This document shows positions 1 through 8,597 of a stretch of 64,000 nt of DNA, piece by piece. The notes beneath the pieces were generated by a model. That model was not told the DNA's origin, did no database searches, and saw only the letters and a program-made list of their open reading frames with translations. The translations under genes and the position numbers were made by a program. The DNA is from Flavobacterium tyrosinilyticum. GTDB lineage: Bacteria > Bacteroidota > Bacteroidia > Flavobacteriales > Flavobacteriaceae. Numbering within the stretch: the stretch's first letter is position 1; every line of letters starts with the position of its first letter. The stretch spans positions 124,001 through 188,000 of the forward strand of contig NZ_JAMOKG010000004.1 of the NCBI RefSeq assembly GCF_023656565.1. Reading direction: 5' to 3'.

Positions 1-414
1 CATTCTTCTGTTTTTACTCCCGAAGACTTTGTTCAGGAAACTTTCATAAGATTATACAATAAAAGAGAACTGCTTAACGAAGAGGTGCTGTTCGATAAAC
101 AAATCTTTACTATCTGCAAGAACATTATTATCAATCATGTTAACAGGGAAAACAAAATAGTACAGCTTGATCCTTCTCAAGTTGAAATGCTAGATGAAGA
201 AACTGACACTGGAATTTTTGAAGAAAGACAAGAAAAACTACAAAATTTCATAAATCAGCTTCCAGAGCAGCAGCAAAAAATATTTACTTTACACAAACTG
301 GAAAACCTTAGCTATAAGGAGATTGCAGAAATAACGGATCTTTCTGAAAAGACCATTGCCAATCATATTTATCTCGCCAGTAAATTTATTCGAAAAAAAA
401 TCGAAAACCATTAG
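1..414 (+). CDS. ECF-type RNA polymerase sigma factor, 5' truncated by window edge
   Basis: The reading frame is open from base 1, so the N terminus lies outside the window; 137 residues are visible. The first residues (PEDFVQETFIRLYNK) match the core-binding sigma region 2. The C-terminal part (LPEQQQKIFTLHKLENLSYKEIA) is a typical sigma region 4 helix-turn-helix that reads the -35 element. In this family, factors of this size pair with a membrane anti-sigma factor, and a FecR gene lies 267 bases downstream with one small gene between. The role inferred is a FecI-like factor driving the following TonB receptor operon. Family assignment is firm; the target is inferred from neighbours. Confidence 0.9.
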   Translation, partial: HSSVFTPEDFVQETFIRLYNKRELLNEEVLFDKQIFTICKNIIINHVNRENKIVQLDPSQVEMLDEETDTGIFEERQEKLQNFINQLPEQQQKIFTLHKLENLSYKEIAEITDLSEKTIANHIYLASKFIRKKIENH

Positions 415-460
415 GAACTTTTTAGTTCTCGTTTGTTATACTAAAAAACAAGAACTAAAA

Positions 461-676
461 ATGCATATCGAAGCGTATAAAACTAATGTAAAAACAAAGA
501 AAGACGCAAGTTTACTTGTAGCTTATTTACAGTTTATTATTTCTGATTGTATCATAAATTTTGATCGTCAAGGACAAGAAAACATCCTTAAAATCGAAAC
601 TAATCGAGACATTAAAGAAATGGTTTACGGTGTTTTTAACAAACAAGGTTTTCATTGTCAAATCATTTACACCTAA
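461..676 (+). CDS. Small (71 aa) hypothetical protein, ferredoxin-like/HMA-like size and pattern
   Basis: The ATG at 461 was chosen because it lies shortly after the sigma stop (414) and its frame ends 4 bases before the FecR start (681), as expected in an operon. The alternative start at 356 would overlap the sigma gene. The protein has the pattern KTNVKTKKDA...INFDRQGQENILKIE...FHCQI, consistent with a beta-alpha-beta-beta-alpha-beta fold of the HMA size but without a CxxC metal motif. It resembles the small protein at 15613. Function is unknown. Its place between sigma and anti-sigma genes could mean only co-transcription. Confidence 0.7.
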   Translation: MHIEAYKTNVKTKKDASLLVAYLQFIISDCIINFDRQGQENILKIETNRDIKEMVYGVFNKQGFHCQIIYT

Positions 677-680
677 AAAA

Positions 681-1523
681 ATGGATCAGGAAAAATTTGA
701 CGAGGAATTTAAAAAGTTATGGGAAGAGTCTCCCCTTTCTCATTCAGACAGCGAAAAAGAAGCTTCGTGGGAACAATTCCATGCTAAAACATTTTCTGAG
801 AAGAAAAGAAAATTTAAACCTTGGCATCTTTATGCGGCGGCTTCGGTTTTACTTTTTACACTTATTGGAACTGGAATTTATTTCAACCAAGAAACTGCTG
901 CTGAAAATTTAGTTTTGGCCGAAAATGTAATCGAAAATACAACCTCAGCAATAAAGTACATTGTTTTACCAGACAGCTCAAAAGTAGAACTAAGTCCAAA
1001 TTCTAAAATTATTTACCGAAACAATTTTGCTTTAAACAGAAAAGTAGAAATTGATGGTGAGGCTTATTTTAAAGTTAAAAAAGACAAACAGCATCCTTTT
1101 CAGGTTTTTTGCGATGAAACAACAACTACCGTTTTAGGAACTTCTTTTACAGTTAAAGAATCTAAAAATGAAGAAGTGACCGTTGAACTTTTTGAAGGAA
1201 GCGTTCAAATGAATGTAAAAGGCCAAAATCAAAAATGGATTTTGAAACCTGGTGATAAATTTACCTACGGAAACCAAACGGCTTCAGTAACAGAATTTAG
1301 CAGATTTATTGATTTTGACAACGAAAAACTGTCGGTTATCAGTCAATACATTGAAGAAAGTTATGGTTATAAAGTCATTATTCCGAAAGAAAATCTTGAT
1401 CAGAAAATTACAATTCGCATCAATAAAAAGGAAGATTTAAAAACAATTTTACAATTAATATCAGAAATGTATAACCTAAATTTTGAAATAAATGAAGATT
1501 TAAAACAGATCACTTTTCAATAA
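681..1523 (+). CDS. FecR-family anti-sigma factor
   Basis: A 280-residue protein. It has a charged cytoplasmic N terminus (about 1-50) that would bind the sigma factor. One membrane helix follows near residues 53-72 (HLYAAASVLLFTLIGTGIYF). The periplasmic FecR domain contains the typical DSSKVELSPNSKI and GEAYFKV stretches. The extreme C terminus (ITIRINKKEDLKTILQLIS) resembles an STN-like module. In this family the periplasmic part receives a signal from the STN domain of a TonB receptor and controls the cytoplasmic sigma factor. The sigma gene lies upstream and an STN receptor downstream, so the full three-part relay is present. Start 681 was chosen over an upstream in-frame start because the upstream codons overlap the previous gene. 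Confidence 0.9.
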   Translation: MDQEKFDEEFKKLWEESPLSHSDSEKEASWEQFHAKTFSEKKRKFKPWHLYAAASVLLFTLIGTGIYFNQETAAENLVLAENVIENTTSAIKYIVLPDSSKVELSPNSKIIYRNNFALNRKVEIDGEAYFKVKKDKQHPFQVFCDETTTTVLGTSFTVKESKNEEVTVELFEGSVQMNVKGQNQKWILKPGDKFTYGNQTASVTEFSRFIDFDNEKLSVISQYIEESYGYKVIIPKENLDQKITIRINKKEDLKTILQLISEMYNLNFEINEDLKQITFQ

Positions 1524-1533
1524 AAACAAGAAA

Positions 1534-1590
1534 GGATGTAAGCCGCGAAACTACACATCCTCCTAATATTCAGGATAACACGAGGTTATT
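1534..1590 (+). other. Two small hairpins between fecR and the TonB receptor
   Basis: GGATGT (1534-1539) can pair with ACATCC (1555-1560). Directly after, GGATAAC can pair with GTTATTCC around 1573-1591. There is no clear T-tract. They could be processing or attenuation structures lowering receptor expression relative to fecR, but the stems are short and may be chance. Confidence 0.3.
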
Positions 1591-1622
1591 CCATTTAATA
1601 ATATTCAAAAATACAAAATTTC

Positions 1623-4241
1623 ATGAAGCATATAATTTCAGCATGCTTTTTTTTATTCAGTTTATGTATGTCCGCTCAGAGCGTTACCATAACTGTAGAT
1701 CAAAATACGACATTAAAAGAGTTCTTCAAGCAGATTGAAAGTCAAACCGATTTTAAATTTGCTTTTACAGATCAAATTGATACGAATAAAAAATATTTTA
1801 CGAAAAAAAGCACTTTTAAGACTATCGAAATCGAGAAGCTTATTTCTGAATTAAATCAAACTTCGATTGTACAGTTTTCTATTTCGGGCAATAATATTTT
1901 TGTCAAACAGAAATCTCAAACTCAGAAATCAGCTAAAAAAAAAAATAAGCTGACAGGTCGCATTTTTGATGATGAAAGACAACCCGTTATTGGCGCCAAC
2001 GTTTTTATTAAAGAATTGGAAACAGGTGTTGTAACAGATGTTAATGGAAATTATAGTATTGAAGTTCCTGACGGAAATTATACGGTTCAAGTAAGTTATG
2101 TTGGATTTAAAAATGAGGAAAAACGAGTTTCTGTTACAGATGACAATAAAGTCAATTTCAATATAGATCCAGATAGCCAGCAATTGGGAGAAGTTATTGT
2201 AATGAACAATAAAGCTGCCGATATTAAAGCAACTCAAATGAGTGTTAACAAGCTTTCGATGCAGGAAATTAAAAAAATTCCTGTTGCTATGGGCGAGCCA
2301 GATCCTTTAAAATCAATTTTAACTCTTCCTGGAGTTACTAATGCGGGAGAAGCTTCATCAGGTTTTAATGTTCGAGGTGGTGCTGCCGATCAGAATTTAA
2401 TCCTTTTGGATGGCGCTCCAGTTTATGCAGATTCGCATATGTTTGGGTTCTTCTCTATTTTTAATGCAGATATCGTTAACGGTTTAGATTTATATAAAGG
2501 AGGGATTCCTTCAAAGTTTGGAGGACGTGTTTCTTCTGTTTTAGATGTAACACAACAAACCGGAGATTTTGAAGAATATAAAGTGAATGGAGGAATTGGA
2601 ATTATTTCAAGCCGTCTTTTGGTTCAAGGTCCGTTAGAAAAAGAAAAAGGTTCTTTTATTCTTTCTGGGCGTGCTTCTTATGCGCATTTATTTATGAAAT
2701 TGGCAGACAATAATAACTCAGCGATGTTTTATGATTTGAATGCCAAATTAAATTATCGTTTTAATGCTAAGAATACGCTTTCGTTTTCGGGTTATTTCGG
2801 AAATGATTTATTCGATATTAACGATCGTTTTGCAAGTACGTACGGAAGCACAATGGGAATTTTAAATTGGAAACATAAATTTACTGATCGCTTGAACAGC
2901 AATTTATCGGTTTTCTATAGTGATTACAGATTCAATCTAGAAATTCCAATTGAAAGTTTTAAATGGGACAGCAATATTGCGAGCTACGGATTGAAATACA
3001 ATTGGAATTTTCAACAATCTGAGAAGTTTAAAATCAATTATGGAATTGATGGTTTGTATTATAATTTCAATCCTGGCGTTGTAAAACCGACTTCTTCAGA
3101 TTCGCAGTTTAATTATATGCAGCTGGATAAAAAATATGCTTTAGAAACTTCTGCTTTTGTCGATTTTGAAAATCAGATTACAGAAAAACTAACTTTCCGC
3201 TATGGGCTTCGTTACAGTATGTTTTATCGTTTAGGAGACGAAACCACCAGCACTTACGAAAACGGTCAGGCTGTCGTTTATAATCCTTTATACAATATTT
3301 ATGAGGAAGGAACTCCAAACGGAAGCATTTCTTATGGAAAAGGAAAAAAAATCAGCAGCTTCAATAATTTTGAACCGAGAGCGGCATTATCTTATGCTTT
3401 TAACGACGAAACTTCTGTAAAAGCAAGTTACAATAGAATGGCACAGTACATTCATATTTTATCAAATACACAGTCACCGTTGCCAATGAGCATCTGGACA
3501 CCAAGCGGACCTTTTACAAAACCTCAGCTTTTGGATCAATATGCGATGGGTTATTTCAGAAATTTCAAAGACGGAGATTACTCTTTAGAAACCGAATTAT
3601 TCTATAAAAATGTTCAAAATCGTATTGACTATATTGACGGCGCTGATGTTTTGGCTAACAACAATATTGAGCAAGTTATTCTAAACGGAAAAGCCAGATC
3701 TTATGGTTTAGAATTGTTATTCAGAAAAAATACAGGCGTTTTCACAGGATGGATTTCTTATACTTTATCTAGAGCAGAACAAAAAACACCTGGGAGAACT
3801 CCCGAAGAACCAGGAATTGCAAACGGCGACTGGTACTTATCTGGTTACGACAAACTGCATAATTTGAGTATTGTGGGAAGTTATGAACTAAACCCGAAAT
3901 GGTCATTTAATGGAAATTTCACATTACAATCTGGACAGCCGGTAACGTATGCCAATGGTTATTATGAAATGGGAGGCATTCATATTCCGAATTATTCTTT
4001 GAGAAACGAAAATAGATTACCTCTTTTCCATCACTTAGATGTTGCGGCTACATACACGCCAAAACCAGACAAAAAGAAAGGATGGCAGAGCTATTGGGTA
4101 TTTAGCCTTTATAATATTTACAACAGAAAAAATGCGGCTTCTATGAGTTTTACAACCAATGAAGATACAGGAGCAAATGAAACCAGAAGGCTTTCTATTT
4201 TCGGAATTGTACCTGGAGTTTCTTATAATTTTAAATTTTAA
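1623..4241 (+). CDS. TonB-dependent outer-membrane receptor with N-terminal STN domain (FecA-like transducer)
   Basis: An 872-residue protein with a signal peptide (first ~19 residues, ending SAQ). An STN secretin/TonB short domain follows (about 20-100). A carboxypeptidase-regulatory-like beta-sandwich comes next (about 108-190; GRIFDDERQPVIGANVFIKE). The TonB plug follows (about 215-310; PGVTNAGEASSGFNVRGG and LLDGAPVY), then a long beta-barrel ending in aromatic ...YNFKF. An STN domain is the known signal-transfer part of receptors that talk to FecR. With the preceding sigma and FecR genes it forms a trans-envelope signalling set. The ligand cannot be read from sequence. A DUF4249 lipoprotein follows 4 bases later, a common pairing in Bacteroidota. 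Confidence 0.92.
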   Translation: MKHIISACFFLFSLCMSAQSVTITVDQNTTLKEFFKQIESQTDFKFAFTDQIDTNKKYFTKKSTFKTIEIEKLISELNQTSIVQFSISGNNIFVKQKSQTQKSAKKKNKLTGRIFDDERQPVIGANVFIKELETGVVTDVNGNYSIEVPDGNYTVQVSYVGFKNEEKRVSVTDDNKVNFNIDPDSQQLGEVIVMNNKAADIKATQMSVNKLSMQEIKKIPVAMGEPDPLKSILTLPGVTNAGEASSGFNVRGGAADQNLILLDGAPVYADSHMFGFFSIFNADIVNGLDLYKGGIPSKFGGRVSSVLDVTQQTGDFEEYKVNGGIGIISSRLLVQGPLEKEKGSFILSGRASYAHLFMKLADNNNSAMFYDLNAKLNYRFNAKNTLSFSGYFGNDLFDINDRFASTYGSTMGILNWKHKFTDRLNSNLSVFYSDYRFNLEIPIESFKWDSNIASYGLKYNWNFQQSEKFKINYGIDGLYYNFNPGVVKPTSSDSQFNYMQLDKKYALETSAFVDFENQITEKLTFRYGLRYSMFYRLGDETTSTYENGQAVVYNPLYNIYEEGTPNGSISYGKGKKISSFNNFEPRAALSYAFNDETSVKASYNRMAQYIHILSNTQSPLPMSIWTPSGPFTKPQLLDQYAMGYFRNFKDGDYSLETELFYKNVQNRIDYIDGADVLANNNIEQVILNGKARSYGLELLFRKNTGVFTGWISYTLSRAEQKTPGRTPEEPGIANGDWYLSGYDKLHNLSIVGSYELNPKWSFNGNFTLQSGQPVTYANGYYEMGGIHIPNYSLRNENRLPLFHHLDVAATYTPKPDKKKGWQSYWVFSLYNIYNRKNAASMSFTTNEDTGANETRRLSIFGIVPGVSYNFKF

Positions 4242-4245
4242 TGCT

Positions 4246-5088
4246 ATGAATAAATTGAAAAAATATACGACAATGAACAGAGCATTGGCATTAATAAGTC
4301 TTCTTTTTGTTTTTTCTTTTGCTTCTTGCGAAGATGTAGTCAATCTGGATCTGGAAACTGGCGAAACGAAACTGGTTATCGATGCTGAAATAATCTGGAA
4401 AAAAGGAACTGACGGAAAAGAACAAACTATAAAAATTAGTAAAACGGCTCCTTATTACAACAATTCTACGCCAAAAGTTTCTGGCGCACAAGTACGAATA
4501 GAAAACAGTAACGGAGATGTTTTTACCTTTAACGAAACTGAGGCAGGAGTTTACAAATGCACCAATTTTATTCCTGTAATTGATGCCGATTATAAATTAT
4601 TTATCAATGCTGAAGGGCAAAGTTTTACAGCAACAGAAAAGTTAACTTCTACAACTCCAATCAATAAAATTGAACAAAAGATTGTTCCTGATTTTGACGG
4701 AACAGATATCATTGAATTGACTTTTTATTACAACGACCCAGCAGATCAGATCAATTATTATGTAACCGATTATCAAGCCTCATTTTTGATTTATCCTGAA
4801 TATGAAATTACAAATGATGAATTTTATAACGGAAACGAAATCAGTACAAGATATTCTAATGAAGACAAAATGAAACCTGGAAATACGGTTACAATTACGC
4901 ACAGAGGCGTTTCTAAAAACTTCTATAATTACTGGAAATTAATTTTGGAAGCTTCCAGTTCAAATCCTTTTTCTGTTCCTCCAGGAAATATTAGAGGAAA
5001 TATTATAAATACTTCTGATGCTAATAATTTCGCCTTTGGCTATTTTAGATTGTGCGAAGCTGATCAAATTGATTATTTGGTGCAATAA
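4246..5088 (+). CDS. DUF4249-family surface lipoprotein
   Basis: A 280-residue protein whose N terminus carries a lipoprotein signal with lipobox FASC. The mature part (EDVVNLDLETGETKLVIDAEI) matches the start of DUF4249 proteins. These typically follow an STN or CarboxypepD-type TonB receptor and are thought to be its outer-membrane partner. The start at 4246 lies 4 bases after the receptor stop; an alternative ATG at 4273 would give a shorter signal peptide. A terminator follows at 5094, so this is the last gene of the sigma-FecR-receptor operon. The biochemical role is unknown. Confidence 0.85.
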   Translation: MNKLKKYTTMNRALALISLLFVFSFASCEDVVNLDLETGETKLVIDAEIIWKKGTDGKEQTIKISKTAPYYNNSTPKVSGAQVRIENSNGDVFTFNETEAGVYKCTNFIPVIDADYKLFINAEGQSFTATEKLTSTTPINKIEQKIVPDFDGTDIIELTFYYNDPADQINYYVTDYQASFLIYPEYEITNDEFYNGNEISTRYSNEDKMKPGNTVTITHRGVSKNFYNYWKLILEASSSNPFSVPPGNIRGNIINTSDANNFAFGYFRLCEADQIDYLVQ

Positions 5089-5093
5089 GAAGT

Positions 5094-5127
5094 AAAAAAC
5101 CACCTTTCAAAAGAGGTGGTTTTTTTA
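5094..5127 (+). terminator. Rho-independent terminator
   Basis: A 12-bp inverted repeat, AAAAAACCACCT at 5094-5105 and AGGTGGTTTTTT at 5114-5125, with a T-run, placed 5 bases after the DUF4249 stop codon. Confidence 0.85.
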
Positions 5128-5254
5128 TTTATTCTAAAATTTGAGTGAAACAACTTTTTTCTATATTTTAGTACAAATTAATTAAGAACACATCAAAGTT
5201 TCTTTATTGTTGACTTGATGGTCTAGCCACTAATCTCTGCATCATTTCTTAAAA

Positions 5255-5596
5255 ATGAAAATAAAAAAAGCTCTGTTTATATTATCTTGTCTCGTTTTAG
5301 TCTCCTCCTGTGAAAAGTATAACAGAAGCAAATCAGAAGCATATTTTGAAGGGATAGATTTAGATTTTGTCATTTTAGAAAAGAAACCGCTAAACCACGG
5401 GAGAGAAGTTAATTTAAAAATAAAAAACAACAAAAATAATACGATTGAGATTTATTGTGAAGAGAATACTTTATTCGCTTGGCATTACAAAGACTTTGAA
5501 ATTGGTGACACAATAGTCAAAAAACAAAACGAAGATTTTTTTACAATTCATAAAAAAGACACTACACTATATTTCAAGTTTGGATACAAAAAATAA
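5255..5596 (+). CDS. Small lipoprotein of unknown function
   Basis: A 113-residue protein starting with a lipoprotein signal (MKIKKALFILSCLVLVSSC, lipobox VSSC). The mature part is rich in Lys, Asp and aromatic residues and ends with a block like FEIGDTIVKKQNEDFFTIHKK. That block matches the C-terminal part of the protein at 11417 (LKIGDSISKKSNTNIFSVYRK), so the two appear to be paralogues, one lipid-anchored and one with a membrane helix. It is a single gene with its own upstream region. Function is unknown. Confidence 0.75.
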   Translation: MKIKKALFILSCLVLVSSCEKYNRSKSEAYFEGIDLDFVILEKKPLNHGREVNLKIKNNKNNTIEIYCEENTLFAWHYKDFEIGDTIVKKQNEDFFTIHKKDTTLYFKFGYKK

Positions 5597-5608
5597 AATA
5601 TTTCATTT

Positions 5609-6130
5609 CTAATTTGGCTTCTCAATTTCATAAATGAAATTCAATTTTGGCTTTTCTCCAAAATAAGCCACTTCTTCTTCCGCAACTTTTTTAGCCCCTA
5701 CTCTTGAGATTGCAACTTGCGAACGGATATTCTCGGCACCAATATGAAATTTTACTTTTGAAACATATTGAAAGAGATAATCCAACATTGTCTTTTTTAC
5801 ACTTTGATTTACGCCTTTTCCCCAGCACGAAACAGCATAAAAAGTATAGCCTATAAAAATGCTGTCGTCTTCTTGATCAAAATCGTAAAATCGTGTACTT
5901 CCAAGAACCTCTCCTGTTTCCTTATTTATAATTTTAAAAGCGCCTTTACTTTTCATGGCACCTTCAAAAAAGTTTTCAAAGACTTCTTTTTTCCATCTGT
6001 CTTTGTTGGGATGCTGTTCCCAAATTTTAGGATCGGAAGCTACTTTATATAAAGCATCAAAATCTTTTTCTTCTAAAGGAGATAGAATGCAAAGATCATT
6101 TTCTAAAATGGGTTGTAAATTAAAATTCAT
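5609..6130 (-). CDS. GNAT-family N-acetyltransferase (RimJ/RimL-like)
   Basis: A 173-residue protein with the acetyltransferase_3 pattern. The N-terminal strand is LCILSPLEEKDFDALYKVASDP, with a central FKIINKETGEVLGSTRFYDF. The acetyl-CoA loop region (SCWGKGVNQSVKKTMLDYLF) corresponds to the family's G-x-G-x-N/A motif. It then has VKFHIGAENIRSQVAISRVGAKK. Relatives acetylate ribosomal proteins or small substrates using acetyl-CoA; the substrate here is unknown. It is convergent with the small lipoprotein gene and lies 11 bases downstream of the MgtC-like gene, likely co-transcribed. Confidence 0.85.
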   Translation of the reverse strand: MNFNLQPILENDLCILSPLEEKDFDALYKVASDPKIWEQHPNKDRWKKEVFENFFEGAMKSKGAFKIINKETGEVLGSTRFYDFDQEDDSIFIGYTFYAVSCWGKGVNQSVKKTMLDYLFQYVSKVKFHIGAENIRSQVAISRVGAKKVAEEEVAYFGEKPKLNFIYEIEKPN

Positions 6131-6141
6131 TATTCTTATTT

Positions 6142-6771
6142 TTATAAAACTAATTCTTCAAAAATTGGATCCTGCAAAAGCGAAGCATACAGAGATTCTA
6201 TAGCATGTTTAGAACCATGTATCTGCCATTCTAAAATAATATGATCTACTGTACTGTGTTGCACTAATAGTTTAGCTTTTATACCGTAAGTCGAAAAAAG
6301 CTCTTTACATCTTGCATGACCTGTATCTGAGCGTTTAAATGTTATTCTGAGCGTTTTATGTTCGTTGATTAGGTCAATTTTATCTTGAAGAAAAGTTAGC
6401 ATCGTTAGAATTATAAGAATCATAAGTGCCGCACAAGCCGAAGCAAAGTAATAACCTGCTCCTACTCCCATACTAACTGCCGCAACCGACCATATTGTCG
6501 CTGCCGTTGTAATGCCCGAAACATGATTGTCTGATCTAAAGATTACTCCTGCACAAAGAAAACCTAAACCTGTAACAATATTAGAGGCTATACGATCTGG
6601 ATTTCCAGCTCCTCCGATCCATTGGGACATTAAGGTAAAGAAACAAGCTCCGACAGAAATCATTATTGTAGTTCGAAGTCCAGCGGCTTTTCCTCTATAT
6701 TCTCTTTCAGCTCCAATTAAAGCTCCCCAAAATGCGGCTAAAAGCAATCTTATAATAATTTCTAGTTCCAT
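6142..6771 (-). CDS. MgtC/SapB-family membrane protein
   Basis: A 209-residue protein. About 140 N-terminal residues hold several hydrophobic helices with the hallmark LLLAAFWGALIGAEREYRGK and GLRTTIMISVGACFFTLMS, then GFLCAGVIFRSDNHVSGITTAATIW. These are the MgtC family signatures, including the conserved loop that inhibits the F-type ATP synthase in studied members. The C-terminal ~65 residues form a soluble ACT-like domain. It is probably co-transcribed with the GNAT gene. The family acts in magnesium limitation and virulence elsewhere; the role in this organism is not known. Confidence 0.88.
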   Translation of the reverse strand: MELEIIIRLLLAAFWGALIGAEREYRGKAAGLRTTIMISVGACFFTLMSQWIGGAGNPDRIASNIVTGLGFLCAGVIFRSDNHVSGITTAATIWSVAAVSMGVGAGYYFASACAALMILIILTMLTFLQDKIDLINEHKTLRITFKRSDTGHARCKELFSTYGIKAKLLVQHSTVDHIILEWQIHGSKHAIESLYASLLQDPIFEELVL

Positions 6772-6817
6772 TTAAACATTATTTAACCATCCTAAAAGCA
6801 CATTACAAAAAAAAATC

Positions 6818-7360
6818 CTATTTTTTACTAAGATCAAGCATTGCTTTTGCTACAGCTTTAGTTGATTTATCATAGTCTTCATGGCCGTAATTATACTTCT
6901 CATTTAATTCATAAAAATCGCGATAGATATCAAAAGGATTTTGCGATTCACCAACCCAATTAACAATAATATCTAAAATCTCATTCATTACTGGTTGATA
7001 TGTCATTCTACCATCTGATCTTCTAGTCCCATTATTATCGGATTTCTTTTTTCCCAAATTTAAAAACACATTCTTTTCATCATAAATTATGTCTCTTATT
7101 TGTTTATAATCCTTTCCTTTGGGTAAAAAATCTATTAGCAATTTTCTAATACCTCTATAATATAGATTGTACTTTTCTTCTGGGTTTTCAAAATCTTTGT
7201 CTATTAATTCTTTTAATTCATTAAATTCTTCCAAATTACCCGACTCAGAGCTAATTGTCAACTGTTTTCCAACCTTCTCATTTGCTTTTTGTAAAAGTTC
7301 AAGTCTTTCAAGATCACTTTCATTTAACCCTTGCTCTTTTATTTTTTTATTGTTTTCCAT
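6818..7360 (-). CDS. Unrecognised acidic 180-aa protein, partner of the HTH-ImmA/IrrE gene
   Basis: It is not assigned to any family. The protein is hydrophilic with no signal peptide or membrane helix. The N-terminal third is a highly charged helical region (GLNESDLERLELLQKANEKV...LEEFNELKELIDKDFENPEEK). The rest contains YRGIRKLLIDFLPKGKDYKQIRDIIYDE and a C-terminal NWVGESQNPFDIYRDFYELNE segment. It starts 6 bases after the stop of the metallopeptidase gene, so the two are surely one transcript. The pairing suggests a functional partner, such as a substrate or toxin of the peptidase-regulator; that is inference. Confidence 0.7.
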   Translation of the reverse strand: MENNKKIKEQGLNESDLERLELLQKANEKVGKQLTISSESGNLEEFNELKELIDKDFENPEEKYNLYYRGIRKLLIDFLPKGKDYKQIRDIIYDEKNVFLNLGKKKSDNNGTRRSDGRMTYQPVMNEILDIIVNWVGESQNPFDIYRDFYELNEKYNYGHEDYDKSTKAVAKAMLDLSKK

Positions 7361-7366
7361 AAATTA

Positions 7367-8557
7367 TTATTTTATTTCTAAAACTGATTTTATTTTTTCA
7401 CTAGCTTCTTTTAAGCTTACTTCATTCCATGAAATTGGATTAAGTCTTTTAATCGCCATTAAATAATCAGGATAATGCTCCTTAAATGCGGCATGATAAT
7501 TTTTTCCATAAAGCTTTTTTTGATACCAAGTAAAGAAAGAATATATTATCGACGGATGTATCTCATTTTCAATTGCAAATTTTGAAACCAAATAAGGATT
7601 ATTAATATATCTTTTGATATAATTAAACTTATCTACCGAAAAAAAGAAATCTCTTGCAAAATTATCTGCTTTATCTTCAATTAGAAATAAATCATCTTCA
7701 CCAGACAAATGAAAACTATTGGATTCAATTGTTTCATAATCAAAAAGCACGTGATTAAGTTCATGTAAAAGCGTAAACCATAATGTTGGATACATTTTAT
7801 TAAAATCAGTAATTACTACAGAAGGTTTTCCATCAATTATAAAAGTGGCTCCTCTAACTTGAGTCGTCGATAAATAATTTTGAAAAATAACTGTAACTCC
7901 AATATTATATAATGCTTTACAAACAGTTAGCAAACCGTTTTCGACATCCTGAGAATAAGGTTTTATTTTTACAACTAATTCCTTTAATCTTTCTCTATCA
8001 TATTCATTAGGGTTATTTATTATTCTAAAAGTCTGATAAGCAGATTTAACCCAAAAATCCTTCATCTTATCAGAGTGGTTCTTTTTTACTCTACTGTAGA
8101 GTGGTTCTTCCAATTGATGTTCAAATTCATAAGTAGATTCATATCCAAAATAACACAGTATCTTATCAACTAATTTATTTGTATCATCAGATCCATCAAA
8201 AAATCCAAGCTTAGTTAATGTTTTCACATCAAAATTTTTCACAATGAAAGTCGCCTTTCTGGCATTTTCAATAGATGAAATATTTTCTGCACTTTGATTT
8301 CTTAAAACCAATTTAATAAAGCTGTTAATTTCAAAATTTAAAAATTCAGCAATCTTCACTATGTTTATTAAGTTAGGTTGCTTAGCGTTACCGCTAATTA
8401 TTTCTTCGAAAACATCTTTATCGATATTAAGAAGTTTCAATGCCTTTGTTTTGCTTAAATTATATTCAAGCAATTTCGCATCAAAAATCTCTTTTATATT
8501 TACTTCATCATCAGTAAATATTGAATTCAATAAAGAACTAATATCTAATTTATCCAT
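7367..8557 (-). CDS. ImmA/IrrE-family zinc metallopeptidase with N-terminal HTH-like region
   Basis: A 396-residue protein. Residues ~30-85 (SKTKALKLLNIDKDVFEEIISGNAKQP...IVKIAEFLNFEI) look like a Cro/CI or HigA-type helix-turn-helix. Residues ~200-310 form the ImmA/IrrE peptidase: zinc motif HELNH at about 265-269 and a downstream glutamate in LIEDKADNFARDF (about 292-304). Known members cleave a repressor or DNA-bound regulator to switch genes on. The start is set at 8557, not the upstream TTG at 8590, because that upstream stretch contains the -7 promoter box itself. It is the first gene of a two-gene operon and has palindromic operator-like sites at its promoter, so it may be autoregulated. 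Confidence 0.85.
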   Translation of the reverse strand: MDKLDISSLLNSIFTDDEVNIKEIFDAKLLEYNLSKTKALKLLNIDKDVFEEIISGNAKQPNLINIVKIAEFLNFEINSFIKLVLRNQSAENISSIENARKATFIVKNFDVKTLTKLGFFDGSDDTNKLVDKILCYFGYESTYEFEHQLEEPLYSRVKKNHSDKMKDFWVKSAYQTFRIINNPNEYDRERLKELVVKIKPYSQDVENGLLTVCKALYNIGVTVIFQNYLSTTQVRGATFIIDGKPSVVITDFNKMYPTLWFTLLHELNHVLFDYETIESNSFHLSGEDDLFLIEDKADNFARDFFFSVDKFNYIKRYINNPYLVSKFAIENEIHPSIIYSFFTWYQKKLYGKNYHAAFKEHYPDYLMAIKRLNPISWNEVSLKEASEKIKSVLEIK

Positions 8558-8559
8558 AA

Positions 8560-8585
8560 AAAGGGTATTTACCTTTGCAAATATA
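8560..8585 (-). promoter_or_regulatory. Promoter with overlapping operator-like repeat for the HTH-ImmA operon
   Basis: On the minus strand the Bacteroidota -7 box TATATTTG lies at 8585-8578. It is followed directly by AAAGG-N7-CCTTT (8576-8560), which covers the expected transcription start. The half-site AAAGG/CCTTT is shared with the perfect palindrome about 40 bases upstream. This fits repression at the start site. Confidence 0.6.
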
Positions 8586-8597
8586 AACAAAAAAACT

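Noticed and set aside
8558..8590. Upstream TTG start for the ImmA gene
   Set aside because: The extra codons (FIFAKV) coincide with the -7 box TATATTTG; transcription would start after them.
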